Notes: generated by a model not told the origin, from the letters alone. A DNA stretch of 64,000 nt from Cellulomonas sp. URHE0023 (GCF_000688475.1 NZ_JIAN01000006.1:248001-312000); one strand, 5' to 3'. Counted from the first letter of the stretch, positions 48,776 to 57,957 are shown. Translations and numbers: made by a program.

Positions 48776-50359
48776 TCAGTCCAGGTAGTCCCTGAGCACC
48801 TGCGACCGCGACGGGTGGCGGAGCTTCGACATGGTCTTCGACTCGATCTGGCGGATCCGCTCGCGCGTGACTCCGTAGACCTTGCCGATCTCGTCGAGCG
48901 TCTTGGGCTGGCCATCGGTCAGGCCGAACCGCATGGACACGACACCGGCCTCGCGCTCGGAGAGCGTGTCGAGCACCTGGTGCAGCTGCTCCTGCAGGAG
49001 CGTGAAGCTGACAGCGTCAGCGGGGACGACAGCCTCGGAGTCCTCGATGAGGTCACCGAACTCGCTGTCACCGTCCTCGCCGAGCGGAGTGTGCAGCGAG
49101 ATGGGTTCGCGGCCGTACTTCTGGACCTCGACAACCTTCTCGGGAGTCATGTCGAGCTCCTTGGCCAGCTCCTCCGGGGTGGGCTCGCGGCCCAGGTCCT
49201 GGAGCATCTGGCGCTGCACGCGCGCGAGCTTGTTGATGACCTCGACCATGTGCACGGGGATGCGGATCGTGCGCGCCTGGTCGGCCATGGCGCGAGTGAT
49301 CGCCTGCCGGATCCACCACGTGGCGTAGGTCGAGAACTTGTAGCCCTTGGTGTAGTCGAACTTCTCGACCGCGCGGATCAGACCGAGGTTGCCCTCCTGG
49401 ATCAGGTCCAGGAACAGCATGCCGCGGCCCGTGTAGCGCTTGGCCAGCGACACGACGAGCCGCAGGTTCGCCTCGAGCAGGTGGTTCTTGGCGCGCCGGC
49501 CGTCGTTCGCGATCCACTCGAGCTCGCGCTTGATCTTCGGCTCCATCGCGACGCCTGCGTTGAGCCGCTCGTCGGCGAACAGGCCCGCCTCGATCCGCTT
49601 GGCCAGGTCCACCTCCTGCTCGGCGTTCAGCAGCGCGACCTTGCCGATCTGCTTCAGGTAGTCCTTGACCGGGTCGGCGGTGGCGCCGGCGGTCACGACC
49701 TGCTGGGCCGGTGCGTCGTCGTCGTCGGCGTCGGAGTAGACGAAGCCGCTGTCCTCGGACTCCTCCTCCTTGGCCGCCGGCTTCTTGTCGCCGTCCTCGG
49801 ACTCGTCGTCCTCGTCGGCGCCCGCCACGGCTTCGACGACCTCGGTCACCTCGGCGACGACGTCGACGACCTCGATGTCCTCGAGGTCGATCTCCTCACC
49901 ATCGACGGGCACGTCCTCGGACGGCTCGCCCTTGGCCACGGGGGCTGCCTTGGCTGCGGGTGCGGCCTTGGCGCGCGTGGTCTTGGGCTTCGCGGCAGGT
50001 GCGCCGGCGGCGGGATCTGCTGCCGCGGTCGTGCGACGACGAGTCGTCGCCGTCGCGCCTTCCTCTGCGGCGACGACTGCCTTCGCGGTCGGTCGCGCCT
50101 TGGCGCTGGTGGCAGCGGCGACGCGAGCAGGCTTTGGAGCTGCCACGACGACCGGCTCAGCTACGCCGATGCCCGCCGTAGCGAGGCCGCGGACGACAGC
50201 GCGCAAGCGCTTGGCGTCCTGGACGTCTGCCTGCTCGCACGCGGTGCGCAGATCCTCGGCAGCAACCGTGCCGTGCGTGCGGCCGCGAAGAACGAGCTCC
50301 TGCAACGCAGGGTGCTCGAACTCACGCGGAAGTGCGGGGTGCGGGGTCTGGGACGACAC
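48776..50359 (-). CDS. rpoD: primary RNA polymerase sigma factor
   Basis: A 527-residue group 1 sigma-70 factor (HrdB/SigA type). The conserved core starts near residue 225: region 2 with [32 protein letters not shown] and [10 protein letters not shown] (-10 recognition), region 3, and region 4 with [20 protein letters not shown] (-35 recognition). The first 220 residues are an Ala/Lys/Thr-rich tract followed by a very acidic stretch, as in other actinomycete principal sigma factors. GTG 50359 lies 6 nt after AAGG. It should recognise the TANNNT boxes described here. Confidence 0.96.
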   Translation of the reverse strand: MSSQTPHPALPREFEHPALQELVLRGRTHGTVAAEDLRTACEQADVQDAKRLRAVVRGLATAGIGVAEPVVVAAPKPARVAAATSAKARPTAKAVVAAEEGATATTRRRTTAAADPAAGAPAAKPKTTRAKAAPAAKAAPVAKGEPSEDVPVDGEEIDLEDIEVVDVVAEVTEVVEAVAGADEDDESEDGDKKPAAKEEESEDSGFVYSDADDDDAPAQQVVTAGATADPVKDYLKQIGKVALLNAEQEVDLAKRIEAGLFADERLNAGVAMEPKIKRELEWIANDGRRAKNHLLEANLRLVVSLAKRYTGRGMLFLDLIQEGNLGLIRAVEKFDYTKGYKFSTYATWWIRQAITRAMADQARTIRIPVHMVEVINKLARVQRQMLQDLGREPTPEELAKELDMTPEKVVEVQKYGREPISLHTPLGEDGDSEFGDLIEDSEAVVPADAVSFTLLQEQLHQVLDTLSEREAGVVSMRFGLTDGQPKTLDEIGKVYGVTRERIRQIESKTMSKLRHPSRSQVLRDYLD

Positions 50360-50412
50360 GAACGACCTTTCGGCAACGCGACACCGGGAGGGGGCCGGGA
50401 GTCTAGATAGAT

Positions 50413-50418
50413 ATTGTA
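50413..50418 (-). promoter_or_regulatory. -10 box TACAAT of rpoD
   Basis: GGTACAATATC on the minus strand is a good -10 element, 54 bp upstream of the rpoD start, giving a leader of about 45 nt. No clear -35 is seen. Confidence 0.55.
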
Positions 50419-50561
50419 CCGACCTCACGGACCTCTCGCCGTTCCCTGAGGCGCGACGGCACACCCGCCGAGGGCGGTTTTTGCGGGGATGCACGCTCAC
50501 AACGAACGAGACGGCCCAGAGATTCCCGCAGGAGACATCGGGCGCGTCGCGTCCGTAGCGG

Positions 50562-50951
50562 TCAGCTGGGCTTCACCGTGAGGACGGGGCACGCTGCGTC
50601 GAACAAGACACGCTGCGCGTTCGCACCGAGGATGAGCTTGCCCACCGGGCTGCGCCGACGAAGGCCCAGGACGATGAGCTGCGCGTCCACCTGCTCTGCC
50701 GTCGCGATCAGGTCGTCCGCGACGTCACCGCTCTCCAGGAGCCGGACGTCGTGCTCGATCCCGACCTCGGCAAGGCGTGATCGGACCTCGTCGAGCTCGG
50801 CCTCCACGGCCGCACGTTCACTCTCCGGCTCCCCCGGACGCGCGCTCACCACCACGACGACGGGCGTCTGACGCCGTTGCGCCTCGTCGACCGCCGCATC
50901 GAGCGCAGCCCGACCTTCGGGGGTGGCCAGATACCCCACCACTATTCCCAC
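50562..50951 (-). CDS. universal stress protein
   Basis: A 129-residue single-domain UspA-like protein. [20 protein letters not shown] opens the fold, and [25 protein letters not shown] contains the ATP-binding GX2GX9G(S/A) type motif, so it probably binds ATP. GTG 50951 has GGGAGA 5 nt upstream. A longer in-frame opening is rejected. Single gene about 200 bp upstream of rpoD. Confidence 0.9.
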   Translation of the reverse strand: MGIVVGYLATPEGRAALDAAVDEAQRRQTPVVVVVSARPGEPESERAAVEAELDEVRSRLAEVGIEHDVRLLESGDVADDLIATAEQVDAQLIVLGLRRRSPVGKLILGANAQRVLFDAACPVLTVKPS

Positions 50952-51056
50952 TGGTCTCTCCCGTCCACGGCGACACGGCTCTCCGTGACCGTACCGGAGG
51001 CGGGCCTGCACCACGACCGCATCGTCGGACGTTCCGTTCCCGTCGCGGACCCGAGC

Positions 51057-52175
51057 TCAGCCCGATCGCCGCACCCAGCCCGGTGGGATGGCCGCGCCGA
51101 GCGCGTCGTCGAGGAGCGCGCCGAGCCGATAGCCGGCGTCGGCGTCGAGCGCTCCATCGAGCAGCAGACGAGCGCGCGCGCCGTCGCCGCGCCACCACGC
51201 CAGAAGAGCGAGGAGCGTCAGAGCCGGCGCCTGGGCGCCGGCTCGGCCGTGGGCAACCACACCTTCGAGCGCGCGGACGTGCGCCGTGGTCTCCGGTTCA
51301 GCCGGCGCCACGGCATGCTTCGGGTCGATGATCTTCGCCATCGCGGCGCCGAGCGCTGCATCGACGTCGTCGACTCCTGTGCCCACCGAGCGTTCTGCGA
51401 GATCGCCGGTGCCGGGCACGAGAGCGACGAGGACCGCGTCACGGACCTGGCGGTCGTCGAGACCCGCCTCGAGCCTCCCCCACGGCACTCGCGTGCCAGG
51501 ATGCTCGGGAGCCGACATCCGCCGCACGACCTCGCGCCAGGCGACGACCGAGTCGAGCCGCCACGACGACACGGCCTCAGGACCACCCACCAAAGCCTCC
51601 TCACGACGGCTCTCCCATCGACGTCGGGCTCGTGCGACCGATCGCCGACGCTCGGCACCGGCAGACCGGATGCGGGCTATGTCCTCCCGGGAGTCGGCCA
51701 CCGCAGAGCCGGCGAGCACCAGCTGCGCACCGATCTGCGTCGAGTCGAGATCGACAAGGGTCCGGCCACCGGGTGGGCAGCAGTCGTCCACGCAGTCGAG
51801 CGAGAGGTATCCGGTGGCAGTGACGACCCACACCGGGATGGCCCCGAGCGAGGGCTCGGCCGCATCGCGGAAGTGCTCCGCGGCCCGCTGCGCGTCACCG
51901 GTGCCAGGACGCGGATCGGCGTCCGTGTAGAGCACGACGACGGCATGCGTGGCCTCGTCACGGCCGAGGTACGCCAGCAGCCGGCGAGCGAGCGCGGGAC
52001 CCTCCTTGGGGTCGGCGAGGTGGGGAAGGTCTACCCGCACGACCAGCCCTACTCGACCTCGCGGCGCCCGGAGGCTGACGGCGACAGCACTGTCACGCGG
52101 TCGGAACCCGAGGCGGTGCGGCACCAGCGCGAGCAGCTCGCGAGGTTCACTCATGCGGACTGTGGTGATCTCCAT
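51057..52175 (-). CDS. DUF4192 protein
   Basis: A 372-residue soluble actinobacterial protein of DUF4192, with LLALVPHRLGFRPRDSAVAVSL at the start, THAVVVLYTDADPRPG, the cysteine pair CVDDCCPPGG, and a C-terminal tetratricopeptide-like helical part (LLALLAWWRGDGARARLLLD). Function unknown. Start ATG 52175; an alternative ATG 52154 (MSEPRELL) is possible. Divergent from the lipoprotein gene across a region with an 18-bp palindrome. Confidence 0.85.
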   Translation of the reverse strand: MEITTVRMSEPRELLALVPHRLGFRPRDSAVAVSLRAPRGRVGLVVRVDLPHLADPKEGPALARRLLAYLGRDEATHAVVVLYTDADPRPGTGDAQRAAEHFRDAAEPSLGAIPVWVVTATGYLSLDCVDDCCPPGGRTLVDLDSTQIGAQLVLAGSAVADSREDIARIRSAGAERRRSVARARRRWESRREEALVGGPEAVSSWRLDSVVAWREVVRRMSAPEHPGTRVPWGRLEAGLDDRQVRDAVLVALVPGTGDLAERSVGTGVDDVDAALGAAMAKIIDPKHAVAPAEPETTAHVRALEGVVAHGRAGAQAPALTLLALLAWWRGDGARARLLLDGALDADAGYRLGALLDDALGAAIPPGWVRRSG

Positions 52176-52265
52176 GGCCCTAGCCCACCGTCTCGCTGGC
52201 GTCGGCGGACGACCCGGGAGGGATCTGTGGGGAGAACGGCAAGGGTCCGGGGGTGTGGTCGCGTC

Positions 52266-52283
52266 GGCCGGTTCGAACCGGCC
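52266..52283. promoter_or_regulatory. 18-bp perfect palindrome between divergent genes
   Basis: GGCCGGTTCGAACCGGCC is perfectly self-complementary. It lies between the DUF4192 gene and the lipoprotein gene, 33 bp upstream of the lipoprotein -10 box (52316). It could be an operator for a dimeric regulator or a cruciform-forming site. Confidence 0.4.
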
Positions 52284-52327
52284 TCTGCGGTGCTCGGGCA
52301 GGCCGCATCGCCCGATAACCTGGCCAC

Positions 52328-52861
52328 ATGCCCCGCCGGTCGACGCCTCTTGCGCACGCAGCTGCACTCGCTGCAACGGCCGCGACCTTGCTGTGTGCGA
52401 CGGGCTGCACCACGAGCACCCCGAGTGCCCCGGCTTCCACGGGACCGACAACAGTCGTCGCGTCGCCCAGCCCGACGGAGTCGCTTCTCCCGGGGACGGA
52501 GAGCACCCACTCCGCCGTCGGAGAGGTGGTCGAGGGGTTTCCCGCCGACCTGATCCCGGTGCCCGCCGGTGCCGAGGTGCTCGTGTCGTCGGCGGAACCG
52601 GTGGTGGGCACCGACCTCACCGCGGTGAGCCTGAACCTGAGTTCCGACCAGGACTCCGCAGGCCTGCTCGCCGCCGTCAGTGCGCCCCTCGTCGCGGCGG
52701 GTTTCGTCGCCGGTACACCCCCGGTGGTCGAGCCAGCCCTCGCAGCACAGGCCACCTTCTCGCGCGGCGACGGCTCCGAGCTGCTCGTGGTCGGCATCCT
52801 CGATCGGGACGGCGCCCGCACGATGACCCTCGGTGGGCGCGTGAGGACGGCATCGCCGTAG
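52328..52861 (+). CDS. putative lipoprotein, unknown
   Basis: A 177-residue exported protein. A signal peptide with arginine start and Ala-rich core ends in the lipobox-like LCATGC, so Cys27 may be lipidated. A Thr/Ser/Pro linker is followed by a small alpha/beta domain with regular hydrophobic strands (TAVSLNLSS, ELLVVGILD). No family recognised. TAACCT ends 6 nt before the ATG without a Shine-Dalgarno, so it looks leaderless. The polyprenyl synthase gene starts 10 bp after its stop. Confidence 0.75.
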   Translation: MPRRSTPLAHAAALAATAATLLCATGCTTSTPSAPASTGPTTVVASPSPTESLLPGTESTHSAVGEVVEGFPADLIPVPAGAEVLVSSAEPVVGTDLTAVSLNLSSDQDSAGLLAAVSAPLVAAGFVAGTPPVVEPALAAQATFSRGDGSELLVVGILDRDGARTMTLGGRVRTASP

Positions 52862-52871
52862 GCTGCCCGGC

Positions 52872-53999
52872 GTGACTCCCCCGACCCAGGCCTCCGCTCT
52901 CGTCGACGTCGAGGACGTCCGCGCCCGTGTCGATGCGGTCCTGTCGCGTCACGTCGCCCAGCTGCGCGTCGTCCTGGCCGAGGCGAGCAGCGACTCCGAC
53001 CGCCTGGCGGACGCCGTCGCACAGATGCTGTCCGGCGGAAAGCGACTGCGTGCCGCGTTCTGCTACTGGTCGTGGCGTGCACACGGAGGCCAGTCCGGCG
53101 GCCCTGAGGCCGACGCCGTCATCCAGGTGGGGGCCGCGCTCGAGCTGTTCCAGGCGGCCGCCCTGTTCCACGACGACGTCATGGACGACTCCGACACCAG
53201 ACGCGGCTTCCCGGCGGCCCACCGCGCCTTCGCGCGCCTGCACGCCGAGCAGGGCCTGACCGGCGACGCCGAACGGTTCGGGGCGTCCGCAGCAATCCTC
53301 CTGGGTGACCTGACGCTCGTGGGCAGCGAGCAGGAGTTCGCGGGCGCGCTGGTAGACCAGCCCGGACCCCGGGCCGCGAAAGCGCGGGCGGTGTTCGACC
53401 TGATGCGCACGGAGGTGACGGTCGGCCAGTACCTCGACGTGCTCGCGCAGGCGCTCCCGTGGGGCGACGCCCCGGAGGCCGACGAGGTCCGTGCCCGAGA
53501 GGTCATCCGTGCGAAGGCCGCTCGGTACAGCGTCGAGCACCCGATCACGCTCGGCGCGGCCCTCGCCGACGCGGACGAGCGGGACCTCGCGGCGTGCCGG
53601 GCTCTCGGACTACCCCTCGGCGAGGCGTACCAGCTACGGGACGACCTGCTCGGCGTGTTCGGCGACCCGATCACGACCGGCAAGCCCTCGGGTGACGACC
53701 TGCGCGAGGGGAAGCGGACCGTCCTCGCGGCGCGCGCTGTGGCGCGGGCGCGAGCCGTCGGTGACCAGGAGACCGTCACGCTCCTGCGCACCCGCCTTGG
53801 AGACCGGACCCTCACCGACACCGACGTCACCCAGCTGGCAGACGCGATCAAGGCCACCGGGGCGCCGGAGGACATCGAGGCGCTGATCGACCAGCTCGCG
53901 GGCACCGCGTTCACGCTCATCGACGCGCGCAGCTGGCCCGATCCGGCGCGAAGCCAGCTGGTCGGGCTGGCCCACGCGGCCGTAGACCGACGCGCCTGA
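52872..53999 (+). CDS. polyprenyl diphosphate synthase
   Basis: A 375-residue trans-isoprenyl diphosphate synthase (geranylgeranyl or longer; IdsA type). First aspartate-rich motif FHDDVMDDSDTRRG and second YQLRDDLLGVFGD are intact, as are GGKRLRAAF and GKRTVLAARAV. It condenses isopentenyl diphosphate from the MEP pathway for carotenoid, quinone or carrier lipids; chain length is not determined. TAGGCT ends 7 nt before the GTG, so it may have its own leaderless promoter inside the lipoprotein 3' end. Its 3' end belongs to a tandem duplication. Confidence 0.92.
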   Translation: MTPPTQASALVDVEDVRARVDAVLSRHVAQLRVVLAEASSDSDRLADAVAQMLSGGKRLRAAFCYWSWRAHGGQSGGPEADAVIQVGAALELFQAAALFHDDVMDDSDTRRGFPAAHRAFARLHAEQGLTGDAERFGASAAILLGDLTLVGSEQEFAGALVDQPGPRAAKARAVFDLMRTEVTVGQYLDVLAQALPWGDAPEADEVRAREVIRAKAARYSVEHPITLGAALADADERDLAACRALGLPLGEAYQLRDDLLGVFGDPITTGKPSGDDLREGKRTVLAARAVARARAVGDQETVTLLRTRLGDRTLTDTDVTQLADAIKATGAPEDIEALIDQLAGTAFTLIDARSWPDPARSQLVGLAHAAVDRRA

Positions 54000-54076
54000 G
54001 GCCCGTCGGCCGCCGCTCACCAACACAGCGGTAGACCGACGCGCCTCAGGCCCGTCGGCCCCGCCGTTCACCAACA
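53982..54076. repeat. tandem duplication of the gene end and terminator hairpin
   Basis: Two imperfect copies (53982-54025 and 54031-54076) of GTAGACCGACGCGCCT-AGGCCCGTCGG plus flanking bases lie head to tail. Copy 1 holds the last codons and stop of the polyprenyl synthase gene; in copy 2 the TGA became TCA. Each copy folds as CCGACG-C-GCC around a triloop with GGC-C-CGTCGG, so both are terminator-like hairpins between convergent genes. Confidence 0.8.
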
Positions 54077-54102
54077 AGCCGGAGAACGCGGGCTTCGAGC
54101 TG

Positions 54103-54516
54103 TCAGAGCTCGGCCGCGGCCAGTCGTCGGATCTCGGTCTTGCGCCCCGACCTGAGTGCGTCGATCGGCGTCCCGGGCAACGAGTCCTGTTCCGTGAACA
54201 GCCACTCGATCGCTTGCTCGTCGGAGAACCCGGCGTCGGACAGGACGGTCAGCGTGCCCTGGAGCGACGCGAGGACGGTCCACGGCTCGTGCGCGTCAGG
54301 CTGCGTGGGCTGCGCGGGATTCGCCAGGTGCCCGGGCACGAGGAACAGCGCGGGGATCGAGAACACGCGGGGATCGCCACGGCGGGCGCCGACGACTCGA
54401 CGTTCCTGGACGATCCGGCGGACCTTGGAGGGATCGGTGCCGAGGCGCGCGGCGACGTCGGGGACGGTGAGCCACTCACCGACGAGGAGGTCGAGGGCGT
54501 CTGTTGATGCGTTCAC
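54103..54516 (-). CDS. Rv2175c-like winged-helix DNA-binding protein
   Basis: A 137-residue protein. The N-terminal winged helix contains EWLTVPDVAARLGTDPSKVRRIVQER; the C-terminal part has LQGTLTVLSDAGFSDEQAIEWLFTEQDSLPGTPIDALR as in mycobacterial Rv2175c, a DNA-binding substrate of kinase PknL. The N-terminal threonine phosphorylated in that protein would fall in the short NASTDAL segment. TACTCT ends 6 nt before the GTG, suggesting a leaderless message. Divergent from the LysM gene, which lies next to the kinase. Confidence 0.88.
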   Translation of the reverse strand: MNASTDALDLLVGEWLTVPDVAARLGTDPSKVRRIVQERRVVGARRGDPRVFSIPALFLVPGHLANPAQPTQPDAHEPWTVLASLQGTLTVLSDAGFSDEQAIEWLFTEQDSLPGTPIDALRSGRKTEIRRLAAAEL

Positions 54517-54602
54517 CCGACCAGAGTACGCATCCGGGAATTACACCCTGGCAATTCACGCGCGCGCTTTCCAGGCGGGATTCGGTGGGCTACCGTCATT
54601 TT

Positions 54603-54646
54603 CTGTCACTCCTGTCACTCAGGAAACTTTCGTTAACTTCTGTCAC
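54603..54646 (+). repeat. TGTCAC repeats in the LysM gene promoter region
   Basis: CTGTCACTC occurs twice head to tail (54603-54620) and TGTCAC again at 54641, just before the ribosome-binding site. The area is unusually AT-rich. It may be a regulator-binding array or part of a structured leader; no known riboswitch pattern is recognised. Confidence 0.4.
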
Positions 54647-54660
54647 ACGAGGTGCCCTCC

Positions 54661-55827
54661 ATGTCCCAGTCCGCTGCAGCCCGCTCCGTCGGGCTCCGCC
54701 GCGCCGCCACCAGTACGGGCGCGCTCGCGCTGGTCGCGGCTGCAGCGACGGCCACGGCTGGAGCCGCCAGTGCCGACCAGCAGTACACGGTCCGGTCTGG
54801 CGACACCGTCAGCCACATCGCGACCCGTAACGGCAGCACGGTGAGTGCCATCGCCCGTGCGAACGCGCTGGCGGACGTCTCCCGCATCCGCATCGGCCAG
54901 GTCCTCACCATCCCGACGGGTGCGGCCGCCAGCTCGCAGCCGGTCGCCGCGGCCGCTGCGCCGGTTGTCGTTGCGCAGCCCGTGGGCTACAGCGTGGTGT
55001 CGGGCGACACCGTCGGCCGTATCGCGGCGAAGTACGGCACGACCGTTCGGTCGATCGTCGAGGCGAACGGTCTGAACGCGCGTGCGACGATCCGCATCGG
55101 ACAGTCGCTGACCATTCCCGGCGCGGCTGCGGCACAGGCTCCGGTCGCCGTCGCGGCACCAGCCGCCGCCAGCTCGACCGCCTACGTGGTTCGGTCCGGG
55201 GACACCGTGTCGTCGGTCGCGAAGAAGATCGGTTCCTCGATCGACGCGATCGTCGCGGCCAACGGTCTCGACGCGCGCGCCCGGATACGCATCGGGCAGA
55301 CGCTCACCGTCCCTGTGGCCGCGACAGCGCCGACGTCGGCCGGCGTCGGCAACACCTTCGCGGGCCGCACGTACTCGGACCCGGTCGTCGCCGCGGCCAA
55401 CGCGAACCTGGCGACGTTGAGCGGCACGGCAACGCCGTCCAAGGCGCAGATGCAGGCCAAGATCGCCGCCGCAGCCACCGCCATGGGTGTCGATCCCGCG
55501 CTCGCCCAGGCTGTTGCGTTCCAGGAGTCGGGCTTCAACCACGCGGTCGTCTCGCCGGCGAACGCCATCGGGGCCATGCAGGTCATCCCGAGCTCCGGCG
55601 TCTGGGCGTCCGAGCTCGTCGGCCGCCAGCTGAACCTCGTCGACCCTGACGACAACGTCGTCGCCGGCGTCGCCATCCTGCGCTCGCTCGTCAACAGCGC
55701 GCCCGACCTGCCGACGGCGATCGCCGGTTACTACCAGGGCGCGACGTCCGTGAAGCGCAATGGCATGTTCGCCGACACGCGTCGGTACGTCGCGAACGTG
55801 CAGACCCACATGACGCGCTTCCGCTGA
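54661..55827 (+). CDS. secreted triple-LysM lytic transglycosylase
   Basis: A 388-residue exported cell-wall enzyme. A signal peptide ends near GAASADQ (about residue 40). Three LysM domains, each with SGDTV and IRIGQxLT(I/V)P, are joined by Ala-rich linkers and would bind peptidoglycan. The C-terminal SLT domain (from about residue 265) has catalytic Glu in AVAFQESGFN and AIGAMQVIPSSG, and would cut glycan strands. ATG 54661 has GAGG 8 nt upstream; GTG 54652 is less likely. Located between the Rv2175c-like gene and the PASTA kinase gene. Confidence 0.92.
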   Translation: MSQSAAARSVGLRRAATSTGALALVAAAATATAGAASADQQYTVRSGDTVSHIATRNGSTVSAIARANALADVSRIRIGQVLTIPTGAAASSQPVAAAAAPVVVAQPVGYSVVSGDTVGRIAAKYGTTVRSIVEANGLNARATIRIGQSLTIPGAAAAQAPVAVAAPAAASSTAYVVRSGDTVSSVAKKIGSSIDAIVAANGLDARARIRIGQTLTVPVAATAPTSAGVGNTFAGRTYSDPVVAAANANLATLSGTATPSKAQMQAKIAAAATAMGVDPALAQAVAFQESGFNHAVVSPANAIGAMQVIPSSGVWASELVGRQLNLVDPDDNVVAGVAILRSLVNSAPDLPTAIAGYYQGATSVKRNGMFADTRRYVANVQTHMTRFR

Positions 55828-55858
55828 GAGCGGGACCTTCGCCCGTAGACTCCTGCGC

Positions 55859-57892
55859 GTGGGAGCAACCGTCATCGATCCGCTCGTCGGCCGCCTGGTC
55901 GACAGTCGGTACGAAGTCGTGTCCCGCATCGCCCGTGGCGGCATGGCCACCGTGTACCTCGCGGTCGACCGACGCCTCGACCGGGACGTCGCGCTCAAGG
56001 TCATGCACGCGCACCTGGCCGAAGGCGCGTCCGGCTCCGACTTCGTGGCTCGTTTCCGTCGTGAGGCGCGCACCGCTGCGCGACTGACGCACCCTGGCCT
56101 CGTCGCCGTGTACGACCAGGGCGTCGACGGCGAGACCAGCTACCTGACGATGGAGTACATCGACGGCTCGAACCTGCGCCGCTACCTCGGAGAGCGCGGC
56201 GCCCTCACGGTGGGCGACGCGCTTCGGATCGGCGAGAGCGTCCTGGACGCGCTCGCGACCGCACACCGCGGCGAGCTCGTGCACCGAGACATCAAGCCCG
56301 AGAACGTCCTGCTCGCCACCGACGGACGGGTCAAGCTCGCCGACTTCGGCCTGGCGCGTGCCGTCACCGAGGTCACCGCGACCACCACCGGAACCGTCCT
56401 GGGCACCGTTGCCTACCTGGCGCCCGAGCTCGTCACACGGGGCCTCAGCGACGCGCGGACCGACGTCTACGCCTGCGGCATCTTGCTGTTCGAGATGCTG
56501 ACCGGGCGCCAGCCGTTCACGGGCGAGACACCGATCCAGGTCGCATTCCAGCACGTCAACAACGACATCCCTGCACCCTCGGAGCTCGTCAGCTGGCTGC
56601 CCATCGAGATCGACGACGTGGTTCGTTCCCTCGCCGCACGCGACCCGTCCGACCGCCCTCTCGACGCGGGCGCAGCCCTCACCCTCTTGCGCCGCACGCG
56701 CCTCGCACTGGACGAGGACACGCTCGCACGTCGCGCCGACGTCCCGCCCTCGATCGTCCTACCTGCAGCGACCGACCCCGACGAGACCGACCTCGGCCCG
56801 GAGCAGACACCGGCCGTCGACGGCGGGGCCGAGAGCACGTCCGGCGAGCTCGTCGTCGCTGACCAGGCAGAGACCACGCGGCTGGAGCCGGATGCGCGTG
56901 GTGCGACCGTCGCCCTCCCGATCGGTCTGGGGGTCAGCGCGGCGGAGCTCGCGTCCGGCGGGGTGCCGCCGCAGGCTCGGAAGCGACACCCGCTCCGCTG
57001 GATCGTCGTCATCGGTGTGCTCGCCGCCCTCGTCGGCGGCGGCCTGTGGTGGTACGGCGAGTACGGTCCGGGCGCGTACACGACAGTCCCGACGATCGTC
57101 CGGCAGGACGAGGCGCACGCGACCCAGATCCTCGAGACCGCCGGTCTGGTCCCCAAGCCCACCAAGGACTTCAGCTCGACGGCCCCGGTGAACGAGGTCT
57201 TCTCGACGGAGCCCGGAGAAGGCAGCCGGATCCGCAAGGGTGCGGCAGTCGCGTTCGTCGTCTCCAAGGGTCCTGACCTGGTCGTCACCCCGGGCGGGGT
57301 CGTCGGGGGGTGGCAGGCCGACTCGGAGAAGGTCCTCAAGGACGCAGGCCTCGCCGTGGCCTACACGGACCCAGCCAACGACGACGCGGTCAGCGTGGGG
57401 AAGGTGGTCAGCGCCAAGCTGCCGGACGGGTCAGACCTCGTCCCTGACGCGCAGATCGCCCGGAACACGCTCGTCACGCTCACGATCTCGGACGGTCCTG
57501 CAGAGGTGACCATCACCTCGGTCGTGAACCTGACGGTCGAGGACGCCACCAAGCTGGTCGCGGCGGACGCCCTGACGCTCGCACCCACCGAGGTGTTCAG
57601 CGACAGCGTGCCGAGCGGGCTGATCATCGACCAGTCCCCCGCGTCCGGTTCCCCGGGCCACCGGACCGACACGATCTCCGTGAACGTCTCGAAGGGCCCG
57701 GAGCTGTTCCCGGTCCCGGACGTGAACCACCAGGGTGTGGAGGCGGCGACGAAGGCCCTCACCGATGCCGGCTTCGAGGTCAAGACGAAGAAGGCGACCG
57801 CGTACTTCGGTCTGGGGTTCGTCGTCGGTCAGAACCCTGCCGGTGGCGAGATGGCCCCCAAGGGCGCGGTCGTCACGCTGTCGATCACGTAG
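55859..57892 (+). CDS. PASTA-domain serine/threonine protein kinase (PknL/PknB type)
   Basis: A 677-residue transmembrane kinase. The kinase domain (about residues 17-275) has GGMATVYLA, ALKVM (catalytic Lys), VHRDIKPENVLL and ADFGLAR, with a Thr-rich activation loop. A juxtamembrane region with EAxxTTRLEP-like threonines leads to one membrane segment (about 381-401) and four PASTA repeats outside, which bind peptidoglycan fragments or lipid II. Position matches M. tuberculosis pknL, which lacks PASTA repeats. TAGACT ends 7 nt before the GTG, indicating a leaderless transcript. Confidence 0.92.
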   Translation: MGATVIDPLVGRLVDSRYEVVSRIARGGMATVYLAVDRRLDRDVALKVMHAHLAEGASGSDFVARFRREARTAARLTHPGLVAVYDQGVDGETSYLTMEYIDGSNLRRYLGERGALTVGDALRIGESVLDALATAHRGELVHRDIKPENVLLATDGRVKLADFGLARAVTEVTATTTGTVLGTVAYLAPELVTRGLSDARTDVYACGILLFEMLTGRQPFTGETPIQVAFQHVNNDIPAPSELVSWLPIEIDDVVRSLAARDPSDRPLDAGAALTLLRRTRLALDEDTLARRADVPPSIVLPAATDPDETDLGPEQTPAVDGGAESTSGELVVADQAETTRLEPDARGATVALPIGLGVSAAELASGGVPPQARKRHPLRWIVVIGVLAALVGGGLWWYGEYGPGAYTTVPTIVRQDEAHATQILETAGLVPKPTKDFSSTAPVNEVFSTEPGEGSRIRKGAAVAFVVSKGPDLVVTPGGVVGGWQADSEKVLKDAGLAVAYTDPANDDAVSVGKVVSAKLPDGSDLVPDAQIARNTLVTLTISDGPAEVTITSVVNLTVEDATKLVAADALTLAPTEVFSDSVPSGLIIDQSPASGSPGHRTDTISVNVSKGPELFPVPDVNHQGVEAATKALTDAGFEVKTKKATAYFGLGFVVGQNPAGGEMAPKGAVVTLSIT

Positions 57893-57907
57893 CGCGACGC
57901 CGTCCAT

Positions 57908-57951
57908 CACCTGGCGCGCGGCGGGGACTGCGCCCCGAGACGCGCCAGGTG
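57908..57951. terminator. bidirectional terminator between the kinase and DAHP synthase
   Basis: CACCTGGCGCG and CGCGCCAGGTG form a perfect 11-bp stem, with a further GGGG/CCCC pairing in the loop, between two convergent genes. Confidence 0.85.
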
Positions 57952-57957
57952 ACGAAC

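Noticed and set aside
52266..52283. tRNA T-arm (GGTTCGAACC)
   Set aside because: The match is part of a longer perfect palindrome; no acceptor, D or anticodon arm surrounds it.
54517..54660. c-di-AMP (ydaO-type) riboswitch upstream of the LysM gene
   Set aside because: Such riboswitches often precede cell-wall enzymes in actinobacteria, but the leader is short and I could not recognise the conserved core.
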